From Streptomyces caatingaensis (GTDB lineage: Bacteria; Actinomycetota; Actinomycetes; Streptomycetales; Streptomycetaceae), in assembly GCF_001187435.1 (NCBI RefSeq), contig NZ_LFXA01000002.1, positions 248,001 through 312,000 on the forward strand: 64,000 nucleotides of DNA, in the 5' to 3' direction. A model generated the notes under the pieces. The model ran no database searches and was not told the DNA's origin. It saw only the letters and a program-made list of their open reading frames with translations. Made by a program: the position numbers and the translations under genes. This document shows positions 32,788 to 40,520 of the stretch, one piece after another; position 1 is the stretch's first letter, and every line of letters begins with the position of its first letter.

Positions 32788-34257
32788 ATGACCGTTCATT
32801 CTCCACGCCTGCGGAACTCCAGCGGCGCCGAGCTGAATCTGCGAAGCCAGATCCTCTTCCAGGATCCGACCCGTACTCGTACCAAAGGCCTCGTAACCGC
32901 GGTCGGTTCCTGGCACAAGACCTACGTCCATGAGAGTAGTCACTGGGCGCGGTATCACGGCTCTACTGTCGGCGTCCTGCTGAGCCTGTTACGGCGTACG
33001 AGGGATCAGCTAGCCGCGTACACGATCTCCCGCATGAGCCAGCAGCAAACCGATTTCCTCCACGAGGGCCGGGCCAGCGGACTGCCTTTTCTCTCCTTCA
33101 AGCGCTATCCCCAGCACACAGGCGGAGAGCTGAGATACAACGAGCTGGACTGGCTCAATCTTTACCATGCCTACTACGTTCTGCTGGACCCGGAGGGCCT
33201 GACGGAGTTCGATGCTACGTCCTGGGATGTCCGGGCGGCGTTCGAGAATTCCTTGGAAGATGTATGGAGCCAGAGCGCGGGCATGGAGATGGTGGACCGC
33301 CCTGAGGACACGCGCGTCAGCGTTGTGGGGCCACTCAAGCTGGTACCCACCTCCGAAGGTCCGCTCAGTACTCGAACCTTGTTTGAGTGTGCGGCGGTGA
33401 TCGACGAGCTTTTCCAGTTCGAGGGTTCCTTCATGCGGATGGCCGACCCGACGCTGCGGGAGTTCCTGCTCGAGGAGATGAACGGCGAGTACGGGCTTCC
33501 GTGGTGTCTTGCGAGCGCTCTGGCGGGGAGGGACCTTGGTGGAAGCGTCGTCCTGGCCCTGATCGACTTCGCACTGAACCCGGTCGTCCCGGGCCTGACC
33601 TCTGCCGACCCGTCCGTCGACTGGAGAGAGCTGTACCCTCCCTACCGCTTCGCGGCGGCGGCAAAGGCGATGGCGGGCTGGGAAAGCGACCTGGAATTCC
33701 AGCCCCCCAGCCATGAGACGACGGTTCACTTCCAGCGCATGCTGGCCAAACGCAGCGGGCTCCGGATGGGACGTGTGGTATCCCGTCTGTCCGGATTTTC
33801 CGCGCTGCGGGAAGCTGCCGCAGTGCCCATGCATCTCGCCACACGCACCCCGGCCGTTTCCCTCCTCTGCGCCTCATACCTGCTCGATCTCCGTGAGGAG
33901 GATGTCTGCGCGCTCACCCACTACGGCGTCAATTTCCTGGAGGACCGGGCGCTCAGGTTCATCGACCCCGACCGGAACATGTGGTGGTGTTTCCCCGTGT
34001 TCCAGGTGAGCCAGGGCGAGTACCGATGGCCAGCGGAGCACGTAAACCTCAACGAGGCCACGGACCTGTTGATCAGCGCCGCCGTGGCGTCGGCCTACGA
34101 CGACATTCTGCACGGCACCGGTCCTCTCGCCTCGGATCACCTACCCCGCACGCTGCTTGAAGACCAAGGAGAGGTCGAAGCGCTGAACAAGGTCCTGAGG
34201 GACTCGACGGGCCTGGACATCGGTTGGCGTACGGGCCTGAATCCTCGACGCAGGTGA
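32788..34257 (+). CDS. Unrecognised protein with an HESSH (HExxH) motif
   Basis: The product is 489 residues. Residues 48-52 read HESSH within YVHESSHWARYHGST, the form of a zinc metallopeptidase active site. Glu200 or Glu206 (ECAAVIDE) could be the third ligand. The rest is mostly helical and aromatic-rich with no signal peptide or clear membrane segment, so it should be cytoplasmic. No family was recognised. The ATG has GGAAGG 9 bp upstream. It is preceded by a small hydrophobic-helix gene in an apparent two-gene cassette, with lower GC than the flanking conjugation genes. It may be an effector of a conflict or defence system. That is inference from the motif and pairing. Confidence 0.55.
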   Translation: MTVHSPRLRNSSGAELNLRSQILFQDPTRTRTKGLVTAVGSWHKTYVHESSHWARYHGSTVGVLLSLLRRTRDQLAAYTISRMSQQQTDFLHEGRASGLPFLSFKRYPQHTGGELRYNELDWLNLYHAYYVLLDPEGLTEFDATSWDVRAAFENSLEDVWSQSAGMEMVDRPEDTRVSVVGPLKLVPTSEGPLSTRTLFECAAVIDELFQFEGSFMRMADPTLREFLLEEMNGEYGLPWCLASALAGRDLGGSVVLALIDFALNPVVPGLTSADPSVDWRELYPPYRFAAAAKAMAGWESDLEFQPPSHETTVHFQRMLAKRSGLRMGRVVSRLSGFSALREAAAVPMHLATRTPAVSLLCASYLLDLREEDVCALTHYGVNFLEDRALRFIDPDRNMWWCFPVFQVSQGEYRWPAEHVNLNEATDLLISAAVASAYDDILHGTGPLASDHLPRTLLEDQGEVEALNKVLRDSTGLDIGWRTGLNPRRR

Positions 34258-34365
34258 GGGTCAGAAGTGAGCGCAGCCGAACGCTCCTGTGTCAAGAGCT
34301 ACACCTTTAAGAGCCGACAAGTTAGTGACCGAGGGGCGCATCCCCAACGGTGTGGCCCTCCGGCA

Positions 34366-34767
34366 TCATTCGGCCAAATAGGTTCCGGTGAACGTGCCGT
34401 CGTAGCCCATGGTGCGCAGGGCGTGGTTGAAGTCCGGTGCCACGTCCGTGACGGGCCCCATCAGGTCGTCGAACCGTTGGGGCGACATGCGTGGCTCGGG
34501 CCAGGTCGAGGTGCAGCGGCAGCGGATGAAGACGCCTTCGACGGTCTTGATCACCATCCATTCCCTTTCAGCCCCGCAGTGGCGGCAGGTGACGGTCGTA
34601 TTGGCGATGACCAGAGGCCCGGGGTGAGGGAAGGCCATGAACGACGCCGTGGTCCGGTCCACTCGCAAGTCCGTCGGCACGTCGAAGGACTCCGGAGCGG
34701 ACTGCGCTGCTGCGGGAGCGGCGGGCTCCTGCCCCTGGCGGGCGGTCTTCCTTCTGTGCCAGAACAT
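34366..34767 (-). CDS. Hypothetical protein with a C-x2-C ... C-x-C ribbon
   Basis: The product is 133 residues. After a basic/Ala-rich head, residues 60-85 contain CRHCGAE and CRC, a probable zinc ribbon. The C-terminus is acidic and aromatic (NHALRTMGYDGTFTGTYLAE). The ATG at 34767 follows GGAGGA. It lies immediately downstream of the relaxase gene in the same direction, so it may belong to the DNA-processing operon. Function is unknown. Confidence 0.6.
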   Translation of the reverse strand: MFWHRRKTARQGQEPAAPAAAQSAPESFDVPTDLRVDRTTASFMAFPHPGPLVIANTTVTCRHCGAEREWMVIKTVEGVFIRCRCTSTWPEPRMSPQRFDDLMGPVTDVAPDFNHALRTMGYDGTFTGTYLAE

Positions 34768-34852
34768 CCGACGTTCCTCCTGCTGTGCTGCCGTCTGTCA
34801 TTCCACGATCGGCCGCGGGCGCCCTGCAGAGCTACTTGCGATTTGGTGTGCA

Positions 34853-36583
34853 TCAGAAACTCGTCCGCCCTGCACGGCGGCGGTTTCCGGGAGATGCCGG
34901 ACGCGCCGTACGGGCAGTGGCTGCCGGCGTCGAGGCGGTCGTGGTCTGCGGGGTGTGGACGGGCAGGTCGGCGATGCGGCGTATGCGCCAGACGAGGACG
35001 TCGCTGACGGAGTCGGCCGAGTGCAGCTCGCGCTTGCTGGCGGCTTCACGGAGGAGGGCGGCGGGGTCGGCTCCGGCTCGTGCGGCGTCGTTGAGGGTGG
35101 CGGCCAGGGCATCCCATCCGCCCTCGGCGAGCACGGTCTCGGCGAGGTGTGGCAGCACGGTGTGCACGGTCGTCTCGTACCGGGCGCGGGTGGTCCGCGG
35201 GAGGCGCCGACCTCGGTGGCGTAGTTCGGTCAGCGGGGCGTGGGCGGTGGTGCGGTAAGCGGCGCGCAGATGGTCGGCGGCCTGGCGGGCGGCTGCGGCC
35301 TGCTGGGCGTGCTGGTGCTGGGCGTGCCAGCGGGCCGCGGCCACCACGACGAAGAGCAGAGTGGAGAGCACCATGGCGGTGGCCGCTCCGTCCTCGCCGC
35401 GCCCGAGCGACGGGCCGGCGTAGACGATTTCCCGGGCGGCCTTGCGCAGGGCACGTGCTTCGGCGTGCTGGGCGCGAATGTGAGAGCGGCTGGCACGCTC
35501 GAAGGCCCTCGCTGCCAGCCGCAGCTCGTCGCGTGTGGTGGCGGCGGAGGTTTTGGCGAGGGCGTCGAGAAGCTCGCCGGTGGCGGAGAGCTGGGCGGCC
35601 GCGGCACCGTCGTCGCCCTGGTCGTCGAGGAGGAGAGCGGCCTCCCAGACGGGGCTCGTTGCTGCGCGGCGGGCCGACGCCGGGCCGGTCGGTCGGGACT
35701 GGACGGTGTCGCCTTCGCCCAAGTCCGTTGCGGCGAACGGTTCCTTGGTTTCGGGGGTGAGGCGTTCGCGGATGCGGGGGAGGGAGAGGTCGGGAGCCAG
35801 CTTCGACCCGGAGTAGAAGACCGGTTCGCCTTGGCCGTTGCGGTCGCCCGGTAGGGCGACGGTGTAGCCGAGCAGGTCGCCGGAGGGGGCGGTGCGGGTG
35901 CGCACGAGCAGGCCGGCTGCGGCCAGGCGGTCGAAGAACTCCTGCTCGGTGGCGGCACCGGCCACGGCTCGGCGCACGCTCTCGCGCAGTTCCTCGCGCG
36001 GAGTCTGCGCACGGCGCCGGCGTTCGGCCTTGTGCCGCTCGGCGCTGGTGGGCCGTTTCGCGGCGGTACCGTCGCCGGCGTTGACAGCGGTCAGCCCGTA
36101 CTCGGCTTCGATGAGACGGCATTCGGCCTGAGCGCGCATGCCCGAGCGGTGGTGGTTGGGCATGTGGCCGTCCTCGCGCACCAGGGTGGCGATGATGTGG
36201 ACGTGATCGTCGGCGTGTCGGACCGCGGCCCATCGGCATCCGGCACCGTCCCCGTCGTCGATGCCGGTGGCCGCGACGACGCGCCGCGCGATCTCACCCC
36301 ACTCTTGGTCGGACAGGATCCGGTCGCCGGGAGCCGCGCGGACCGAGCAGTGCCACACGTGCTTGCCCGGCCGCAGCTCCTTCCCGATCGCCTGCACCGG
36401 CTGGTCGAGAAGGAGCTGGAGCTCCTTGAGTGTGGCGGCCGGGTCGCGGCCGGGGTCGGGGGCGGCGCTGTCGAAGGAGGCGACCAGATGCGGGTCGGTG
36501 TGTTCCTCGTGGGTGCCGGGGCCGTAGAGGTAGGAGAGGAGACCGAGAGTGCGGTCGCCCTGCTTGTGGACTCGGGGGATCAC
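34853..36583 (-). CDS. Conjugative relaxase / mobilisation nuclease (MOBP-like)
   Basis: The product is 576 residues. The N-terminal relaxase domain has candidate nucleophile tyrosines in GLLSYLYGPG (Y18/Y20) and the three-histidine metal motif HADDHVHI (H123, H127, H129). It should nick one strand at oriT, stay attached to the 5' end and pilot the strand to the coupling protein. Residues 190-320 are basic and helical. A hydrophobic segment (AATAMVLSTLLFVVVAAARW) near residue 410 is unusual and may link it to the membrane. The GTG at 36583 lies 12 bp after the mobC stop. The oriT candidate is inside mobC. Confidence 0.88.
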   Translation of the reverse strand: MIPRVHKQGDRTLGLLSYLYGPGTHEEHTDPHLVASFDSAAPDPGRDPAATLKELQLLLDQPVQAIGKELRPGKHVWHCSVRAAPGDRILSDQEWGEIARRVVAATGIDDGDGAGCRWAAVRHADDHVHIIATLVREDGHMPNHHRSGMRAQAECRLIEAEYGLTAVNAGDGTAAKRPTSAERHKAERRRRAQTPREELRESVRRAVAGAATEQEFFDRLAAAGLLVRTRTAPSGDLLGYTVALPGDRNGQGEPVFYSGSKLAPDLSLPRIRERLTPETKEPFAATDLGEGDTVQSRPTGPASARRAATSPVWEAALLLDDQGDDGAAAAQLSATGELLDALAKTSAATTRDELRLAARAFERASRSHIRAQHAEARALRKAAREIVYAGPSLGRGEDGAATAMVLSTLLFVVVAAARWHAQHQHAQQAAAARQAADHLRAAYRTTAHAPLTELRHRGRRLPRTTRARYETTVHTVLPHLAETVLAEGGWDALAATLNDAARAGADPAALLREAASKRELHSADSVSDVLVWRIRRIADLPVHTPQTTTASTPAATARTARPASPGNRRRAGRTSF

Positions 36584-36594
36584 GTTGGGGGTGC

Positions 36595-37233
36595 TTACTG
36601 GTCGAGGAGCCGGATGGTGGCGGCCTGCAGGCGCTCGGTTGCCCGGTGCACCGCCTCCAGCACGACGTCGGTCTGCGGCGCGTGGCCGTCGGAGTTGAGG
36701 ATCTTGGCGATCTGGTTGAGGTTGTTGCCGATGTAACCGAGATGGCGCCTCGCGGCGAAGAGTTCGGAGACGATCTCGCGTCGGCTCGCGATCTCGGCGG
36801 TGGTGCGGTCGAGGTCACGGGCGGCGGCCAGGGCAGCGTGGGCGAGGTAGGCGGCGACGGTGATGCCGGCGGCGTTCGCGCCAGCGGTGATCAGGGCGAG
36901 CTCTTCGTCGTTGAAGCGGGCGGTACGGCCGTGGAGGCGTCTGCCGCGCTGGTAGGGGCGGCGGCGGATGCGGGGCTTGGCGTTCGTGTGGAGGTGCTCG
37001 CACGAGGGCGAGTGGCAGACGTGCTCGCCCTGCTTTGGCTGCGGTCCGCCCTCGGTCGCAGCCTCTCCGGCCGGTGCCCCCTGGCGCCGGTCGGCCTCCG
37101 CCCCCGGGGCGGGGGCTGCTTTGTGCACTCCTCCGTAGGAGGAGTGCACAAAGCTCCAACTTGCTCGCGCTGAGGTCGAGTTGGGTGCCGCCTGCGGGTG
37201 CGAGGGGTTCGGGGACGGTCGGCGGTTTGTCAT
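36595..37233 (-). CDS. mobC: MobC-family relaxosome protein
   Basis: The product is 212 residues. Residues 95-212 match MobC: RFNDEELALITAGANAAG, then LAHAALAAARDL, then LFAARRHLGYIGNNLNQIAK and ILNS. MobC proteins bind oriT DNA and help the relaxase open it. The first 90 residues are low-complexity, and their coding DNA carries a 16-bp perfect inverted repeat (37119-37153). The ATG overlaps the stop of the upstream small gene (ATGA), which fixes the start. The relaxase gene follows after 11 bp. Confidence 0.85.
   Translation of the reverse strand: MTNRRPSPNPSHPQAAPNSTSARASWSFVHSSYGGVHKAAPAPGAEADRRQGAPAGEAATEGGPQPKQGEHVCHSPSCEHLHTNAKPRIRRRPYQRGRRLHGRTARFNDEELALITAGANAAGITVAAYLAHAALAAARDLDRTTAEIASRREIVSELFAARRHLGYIGNNLNQIAKILNSDGHAPQTDVVLEAVHRATERLQAATIRLLDQ
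37119..37153. other. Perfect 16-bp inverted repeat, candidate oriT
   Basis: CTTTGTGCACTCCTCC (37119-37134), a 3-nt loop GTA, and GGAGGAGTGCACAAAG (37138-37153) are perfectly complementary. The element lies inside the 5' low-complexity part of mobC, directly upstream of the relaxase gene. Inverted repeats next to mobC and relaxase genes are typical of transfer origins. Its AT content is also higher than its surroundings. The nick site cannot be assigned from the sequence. Confidence 0.55.
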
Positions 37234-37463
37234 CGGTTCTCACCGTCGGTGCCGCGCAGCTGCTGCTGGAATGTGGCGGCCAGGGTCAGGACTTCGCTGG
37301 CGTCGCGCAGCAGCCACACCGTGCTGTCGGGGCGGATCTGGGCGAGCCACTGCCCGTCCGGTCCTTCGACGGCGGCGTGTACGAGTCCGTAGCGCAGGAG
37401 CACGTCGATCCAGGCGGCGGCCTCCAGGCCGGCGTTCGGTGCGGGCATCGGGTGGTGGGGCAT
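37230..37463 (-). CDS. Small hypothetical protein
   Basis: The product is 77 residues (NAGLEAAAWIDVLLRYGLVH, then WLAQIRPDSTVWLLRDASEV). It looks like a compact helix-strand domain with a helical end. Its stop overlaps the mobC start (ATGA), so it is the first gene of the mobilisation operon. No family was recognised. Confidence 0.6.
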   Translation of the reverse strand: MPHHPMPAPNAGLEAAAWIDVLLRYGLVHAAVEGPDGQWLAQIRPDSTVWLLRDASEVLTLAATFQQQLRGTDGENR

Positions 37464-37560
37464 GTGTGGCGCGAACTCCCTTGCAGAGCGGGGGCGGGGC
37501 GGCGGCCCGGCCGGGTGTGGTTGGGCCGCCTGGTGGCGATGGCAGCGGTATGTGTGCTGG

Positions 37561-37752
37561 TCAGCCGCATTCGCGGCAGCGGCGGAGGTGCCGGTTCAGG
37601 GCCCGGGCCATGGCATGGCGGGTGGTCTGGGCGCTGGTGCGGCAGGTCCGGCCCAGGGGGCTGGCCGGGGCGCGGTCGGCGCGGCTCTCGTATCCGGTTA
37701 TGTCGCGCTCGAAGGCGGTCCGGATGGAGCGGAATCGGTAGCAGTGGTGCAC
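37561..37752 (-). CDS. Small basic protein
   Basis: The product is 63 residues, rich in Arg and His, with a Cys pair at the end (RRCRECG). The GTG at 37752 has GAAAGG 8 bp upstream. It lies between the DUF2637 gene and the mobilisation operon in the same direction. Its size and charge resemble small transfer proteins of Streptomyces elements, but no specific match was recognised. Confidence 0.45.
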   Translation of the reverse strand: MHHCYRFRSIRTAFERDITGYESRADRAPASPLGRTCRTSAQTTRHAMARALNRHLRRCRECG

Positions 37753-37839
37753 AGCGATGGCCTTTCACGGGCATGCAGGGTGTGCGGCCGCCGGTGGCTG
37801 TGGGGCCGCCGCACACCGGGGAAGGCGGGCGAGGGGAGG

Positions 37840-39105
37840 TCAGGCGGCGAGCGCGGCTTCGTCGCGCAGGCGCTGGAGAATCAGGCCGAGGCGCTGGTTG
37901 CTGACCTGGATCTGGTGCTCGCGCAGGCCGCTGCGGACGACGGTCCGGTTGATACGGCCATGGAGTGTGACCGCGGCGCGGGCGATCGGCAGGAGTTCGT
38001 CGATGTCCTGCTCTTCGCCGTCGCCTCCGGTCATGGACCGGTCCGCGCTCCGCCGGTCCGCAGCGTCGGTGGTCCGCTGGTCCGCGGCGGCGTCGAGCGG
38101 CGTGGACTGGTTCTGCGGACCGGTCCGCTGGTCCGCACCCTTCTGCGGACCGGTCCGGACCTCTTCGTCTGTCTTGGAAGGTGCGGTCCGCTGGTCCGCA
38201 GCGGACCGGTCCGCGGTCTGCGCCGACGGTCCGGAAGAGGCGGCGTCCGTAGTCCGGGGACCGGGCGCCCGGACCGATGCCGTCGCGGACCGGTCCGCAG
38301 ACGCCCGGGGCAGCGGACCGGATGCCCCTGGTTCCTGCGGGTGCGGCAGCGCCGGATCGCGGTCGGCGGCAAGGGCTTCGTGCGATGCCGGCGCCTCGGC
38401 GAGCGGACCGTCGAGGGCCCCAGTTCGGGGTCCGCTGAGGGCACGGACGGTCTCAGCGGACAGGTCCGCAGCGGTGGTCCGGGGCGAGCGGGCTGGTCCG
38501 CTCGCCTGTCCGGCGCTGTGGTCCTGGCGTGGAACGGTCCGCACCGTGTTCTCCGGACCGGCCGCTGCACGGTTCTGGTCCGCGGACCGGTCTCCACGAG
38601 CGGTCCGCTGGTCCGCACACGCTGGATGGTCCGCGGGGACCGGTCCGCGCGGCGCCTCGGTGTGGGCGGGCTGGTGGCGGGTGATCAGGATGTAGAGGTG
38701 GACCGCGCCGGCGAGGGCGAGCGGGGCCAGGGTGGACAGGACGCCGACGGTGACGTCACCGAGCCGCAGTTCGGTGCTTTCGGCGTGGTGCAGCTGGTTG
38801 AGCCGGATGGCGTGCAGGGCGTTGGCCCAGATGCTTGCGGCGGTTGCGGTGCCGAACAGGGCCCAGACGTAGAGCCGTGCGCGCCAGGGAGCGGTGCGGG
38901 TGAGGATCAGGGCTCGGACGCCGTAGCCGATGAAGCCGTCGATGACCAGTGGATAGAGGTAGGTGAGCAGGCCGCGGATGTGGATGGCGACGGCCATCTG
39001 CTGGAGTGCGTCGTAGGACAGGGCGCATCCTGCGGCGCCGAGGAGCAGGATGGCGGCGCGGTCCCAGTCGCCGACCGCCGTGGTGGTGTTGCTGGTGGTG
39101 GTCAC
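37840..39105 (-). CDS. DUF2637 (SpdB-like) membrane protein with long disordered linker
   Basis: The product is 421 residues. Residues 15-135 contain four membrane segments (AAILLLGAAGCALSYDALQ, LYPLVIDGFIGYGVRALIL, LYVWALFGTATAASIWANAL, LSTLAPLALAGAVHLYILI), the hallmark of DUF2637, a family linked to plasmid spread in Streptomyces. Residues 140-370 are a disordered linker of DRSA and DQRT motifs. The last 50 residues form a helical domain (VVRSGLREHQIQVSNQRLGL) that resembles a DNA-binding end. The linker DNA carries a dense GGTCCGC array (38036-38652). The ATG overlaps the WhiB stop (ATGA). Confidence 0.75.
   Translation of the reverse strand: MTTTSNTTTAVGDWDRAAILLLGAAGCALSYDALQQMAVAIHIRGLLTYLYPLVIDGFIGYGVRALILTRTAPWRARLYVWALFGTATAASIWANALHAIRLNQLHHAESTELRLGDVTVGVLSTLAPLALAGAVHLYILITRHQPAHTEAPRGPVPADHPACADQRTARGDRSADQNRAAAGPENTVRTVPRQDHSAGQASGPARSPRTTAADLSAETVRALSGPRTGALDGPLAEAPASHEALAADRDPALPHPQEPGASGPLPRASADRSATASVRAPGPRTTDAASSGPSAQTADRSAADQRTAPSKTDEEVRTGPQKGADQRTGPQNQSTPLDAAADQRTTDAADRRSADRSMTGGDGEEQDIDELLPIARAAVTLHGRINRTVVRSGLREHQIQVSNQRLGLILQRLRDEAALAA
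38036..38652. repeat. Array of about 27 GGTCCGC/GCGGACC heptamers
   Basis: By eye, about 27 copies of GGTCCGC or its complement occur in 617 bp, several joined as the 14-bp palindrome GCGGACCGGTCCGC and several in tandem with 8-bp period (GGTCCGCTGGTCCGC). The copies fall in different reading frames of the DUF2637 linker (for example encoding ADQ and then RT), so they are not simply the result of a repeated peptide. They could be a protein-binding array for segregation, spread or replication. Confidence 0.7.
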
Positions 39106-39713
39106 GCGGCCTCGCCGAGGCTGTCGCGGTCGATGACCTGGCCCAAGCGTCCGGGCACCGTGGTGGTGCCGGAGGCGGCATCGTCGGCAGGCTCGTCAGT
39201 GCCTCCTGCCTCCTGCCAGTAGCGGTCGCGGTCCTCGATCTCGTTGTGTGCGTTGCGCAGCAGATCGGTGGCCCAGTCCTGACTGACCTTCAGGGTCCAG
39301 GCGAGCTGTTCGGCGGTGAAGCCGTGGAGATAGGCGAGGCGGGCGACGGCGGCACGTTCTGCGTTGCTGAGGTGGATGTCCAGGCCGCGCAGCGCGGCGG
39401 CGACGCGGTCCCCGTCCAGACGGTAGTCGAGCTTGTGGTGGAGAGGCCGGCGTTCGTCCTCCGTCATGCCTCCCCGGATGCCGTAGAAGCTCTCGCTCTC
39501 CAGGGCGGCGTCCAGGCAGATCCGGCGGACGGGGCACTGGGCGCACAGCGCCTTGGCCTGGGCGATGTCCTTGCGGGCGCGGGAGGTGGGGAAGAACAGC
39601 CGGTCGGCGATGTCGGGTTCGAGGTTGCTGCAGGCGGCCTTGTCGTGCCAGGACTGGTCACCGAGCCGCCGGAAGTCGGAGGCGGGCGTGGCGGTGGTGG
39701 TGCGGGCGTGCAT
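39102..39713 (-). CDS. WhiB-family iron-sulfur regulator with C-terminal extension
   Basis: The product is 203 residues. The four cluster cysteines are C28, C57, C60 and C66 (CAQCPVRRIC), and the GIRGG turn is at 78-82, all standard for WhiB-like proteins, which bind a 4Fe-4S cluster and sigma factor or DNA. The usual length is about 90-130 residues. Here residues 110-203 add a segment with HTH-like helices (TAEQLAWTLKVSQDWATDLL). The ATG has GGAG upstream. The stop overlaps the DUF2637 start. It probably controls element genes. Confidence 0.88.
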   Translation of the reverse strand: MHARTTTATPASDFRRLGDQSWHDKAACSNLEPDIADRLFFPTSRARKDIAQAKALCAQCPVRRICLDAALESESFYGIRGGMTEDERRPLHHKLDYRLDGDRVAAALRGLDIHLSNAERAAVARLAYLHGFTAEQLAWTLKVSQDWATDLLRNAHNEIEDRDRYWQEAGGTDEPADDAASGTTTVPGRLGQVIDRDSLGEAA

Positions 39714-39818
39714 GGGAAGGTGCTCCGTTCGCCCCCGGGGCGCGTGCGGACAGCGCTCAGCGCGGGGGTTCGGGTGAAGAGGATGCAGGAGGAAGCGGCG
39801 ATGGTCGGGAGCAGCCAG

Positions 39819-40520
39819 TCAGGCGGCGTTGTCCCGGCGGCGGTCGGGGCCGGTGAAGACCACCTGTTCGCACATGCCGGTCAGGCGGGAGGCGACCCGG
39901 TCGCCGATCTGTGCCCGGAGGTCGCTGATGGGCAGGTTGCTGGTGACCAGGGTGGGCAGCTGGTGGATGCTGCGCTGGTTGATCAGCCGGTAGGTCAGTT
40001 CCTCGGTCCATTCCGAGGACTTCGCGGCGCCGAGGTCGTCCAGGAGCAGCACCGGGATGCGGATGATGCGGCGCAGCATCCACTCCGGGTCGACGCCCTG
40101 GCGCGGGCGCATCTCGGCGTAGAGGTCGGCGGCGGTGGTGGCGTGCCAGCGCACGTCAAGGCCGGCGCCGAGCAGGCTGCGGATCGCCCCGTACGCGGCG
40201 TGGGTCTTGCCCCGGCCGGTCCGGCCGACCAGCAGCAGCGACGGGCCGTGGGTCACCTGCCGCCGTGCGGAGACGTTCGGCGCTTCGGCGGCGCGGGCGA
40301 TCGTGTGCACCCAGGCGGCCACCCGGGGGTGGTCGGCGACTGCGCCCCGGTACAGGCGCGGGATCTGCCTCTGCGCCCGCTCAAGGGCGGGGATCGGCTC
40401 GGGCGTGTCGCTGACCGGCATCCCGCCCGGGGGCATGCCGCGCTCGGCGAAGATCCGCTGGAAGCGGGCGGCGATCGGGGCGGCCGACAAGGGCGCCGGA
40501 TCGCGGTGGCGAGGGGGCAT
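39819..40520 (-). CDS. DnaC/IstB-like helicase-loader ATPase
   Basis: The product is 233 residues. Walker A is GRTGRGKTH (99-107), Walker B LLLDDLG (158-164), sensor-1-like LVTSNL, and the arginine-rich end SRLTGMCEQVVFTG-PDRRR. This set matches DnaC-type loaders that place replicative helicase on an origin. The residues before 90 would contact helicase or initiator. The ATG overlaps the stop of the initiator-like gene (TGATG), as in phage-type initiator-loader pairs. Confidence 0.85.
   Translation of the reverse strand: MPPRHRDPAPLSAAPIAARFQRIFAERGMPPGGMPVSDTPEPIPALERAQRQIPRLYRGAVADHPRVAAWVHTIARAAEAPNVSARRQVTHGPSLLLVGRTGRGKTHAAYGAIRSLLGAGLDVRWHATTAADLYAEMRPRQGVDPEWMLRRIIRIPVLLLDDLGAAKSSEWTEELTYRLINQRSIHQLPTLVTSNLPISDLRAQIGDRVASRLTGMCEQVVFTGPDRRRDNAA

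Noticed and set aside
38036..38652. CRISPR array
   Set aside because: The repeated unit is only 7 bp, occurs in both orientations at irregular distance, has no uniform spacers and lies within a coding frame.
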